A stretch of DNA of 60,776 nt from Ignavibacteria bacterium (GTDB lineage Bacteria; Bacteroidota; Ignavibacteria; Tepidaquicellales; Tepidaquicellaceae): the NCBI GenBank assembly GCA_028714695.1, contig JAQTLX010000019.1, positions 1-60,776 on the forward strand, written 5' to 3'. Positions 60,738 through 60,776 of this stretch are shown piece by piece (position 1 is the stretch's first letter; every line of letters begins with the position of its first letter). Both the position numbers and the translations under genes were made by a program. A model generated the notes under the pieces. The model was not told the DNA's origin and ran no database searches. It saw only the letters and a list, made by a program, of their open reading frames with translations.

Positions 60738-60776
60738 GGAAAAAGATAGCAAAAAATATTTTACGGGAACAGATAT
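60736..60776 (+). CDS. 5' end of a truncated gene
   Basis: The window ends 41 bases into a reading frame beginning MEKDSKKYFTGTD. A strong AAGGAG site 7 nt before ATG supports a real start. Too little is present to identify the product. The start lies inside the right arm of a 12-bp inverted repeat, so its translation or transcription may be controlled. Confidence 0.6.
   Translation, partial: MEKDSKKYFTGTD

Overview
The window looks like a chromosomal segment of a Gram-negative, AT-rich bacterium of the Bacteroidetes/Chlorobi/Ignavibacteria lineage, most probably an ignavibacterium. This rests on four things: a T9SS-type C-terminal sorting domain with the YPNPFNPST signature (gene at 17275-17907), the long three-domain form of IspG, lipoproteins with LVIVD and carboxypeptidase-regulatory-like domains, and frequent TTG starts with few Shine-Dalgarno sequences. 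The taxon is an inference; no rRNA or marker comparison could be run.

Layout. 285-2338 (-): an M24 aminopeptidase and an SDR enzyme. 2431-13360 (+): a tightly packed run with murB, mtaB, a SixA-like phosphatase, an orphan ABC ATPase, a crotonase, a HisC-like aminotransferase, a DUF192 protein, ppk1, a CDP-alcohol phosphatidyltransferase with an adjoining nucleotidyltransferase, and a rhomboid protease. 13736-17907 (+): long-form ispG, an unusual fusion of a cpYpsA/SLOG-like domain with an eIF2B-like domain, and a secreted cupredoxin. 17908-19276: gene-free convergent region with a terminator and a mosaic tandem repeat array. 19277-21832 (-): P-type ATPase. 21833-22921: gene-free, AT-rich, with dispersed repeats and a cluster of ATGACATG boxes in front of addAB (22922-28953, +). 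28960-38670 (-): PhoR/PhoB-like pair, a Gfo/Idh/MocA oxidoreductase, the small SRP RNA, an LptF/G permease, two tandem glycine C-acetyltransferase paralogs, an acyl carrier protein, acetyl-CoA synthetase and a small secreted protein. 38998-40803 (+): two thioredoxin-fold envelope proteins. 40800-51921 (-): coaD, rsmD, a degenerate PilM-like protein with a ComEA-like partner, two paralogous lipoproteins, a YmdB-type phosphoesterase, YkvA, an M19 dipeptidase, an SPFH protein, purK, a CtpA-type protease and tmk. 52007-55997 (+): YdcF-like protein, nusB, an MFS effluxer and an Nramp transporter. 56222-60365 (-): a secreted protein of unknown function, an LVIVD lipoprotein, a cysteine-rich lipoprotein and an HTH protein. 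A truncated + gene starts at 60736.

Most genes are housekeeping: cell wall, isoprenoid and CoA precursors, tRNA/rRNA modification, DNA repair, envelope maintenance. No complete mobile element, CRISPR array, prophage or recognisable defence island was seen. The items that stand out are the SLOG-eIF2B fusion, the nested repeat array at 18.2-19.3 kb, the paired KBL enzymes with a dedicated ACP and acetyl-CoA synthetase, the isolated PilM-like/ComEA-like pair, the repeated boxes before addAB, and an inverted repeat covering the ribosome binding site and start codon of the last gene.
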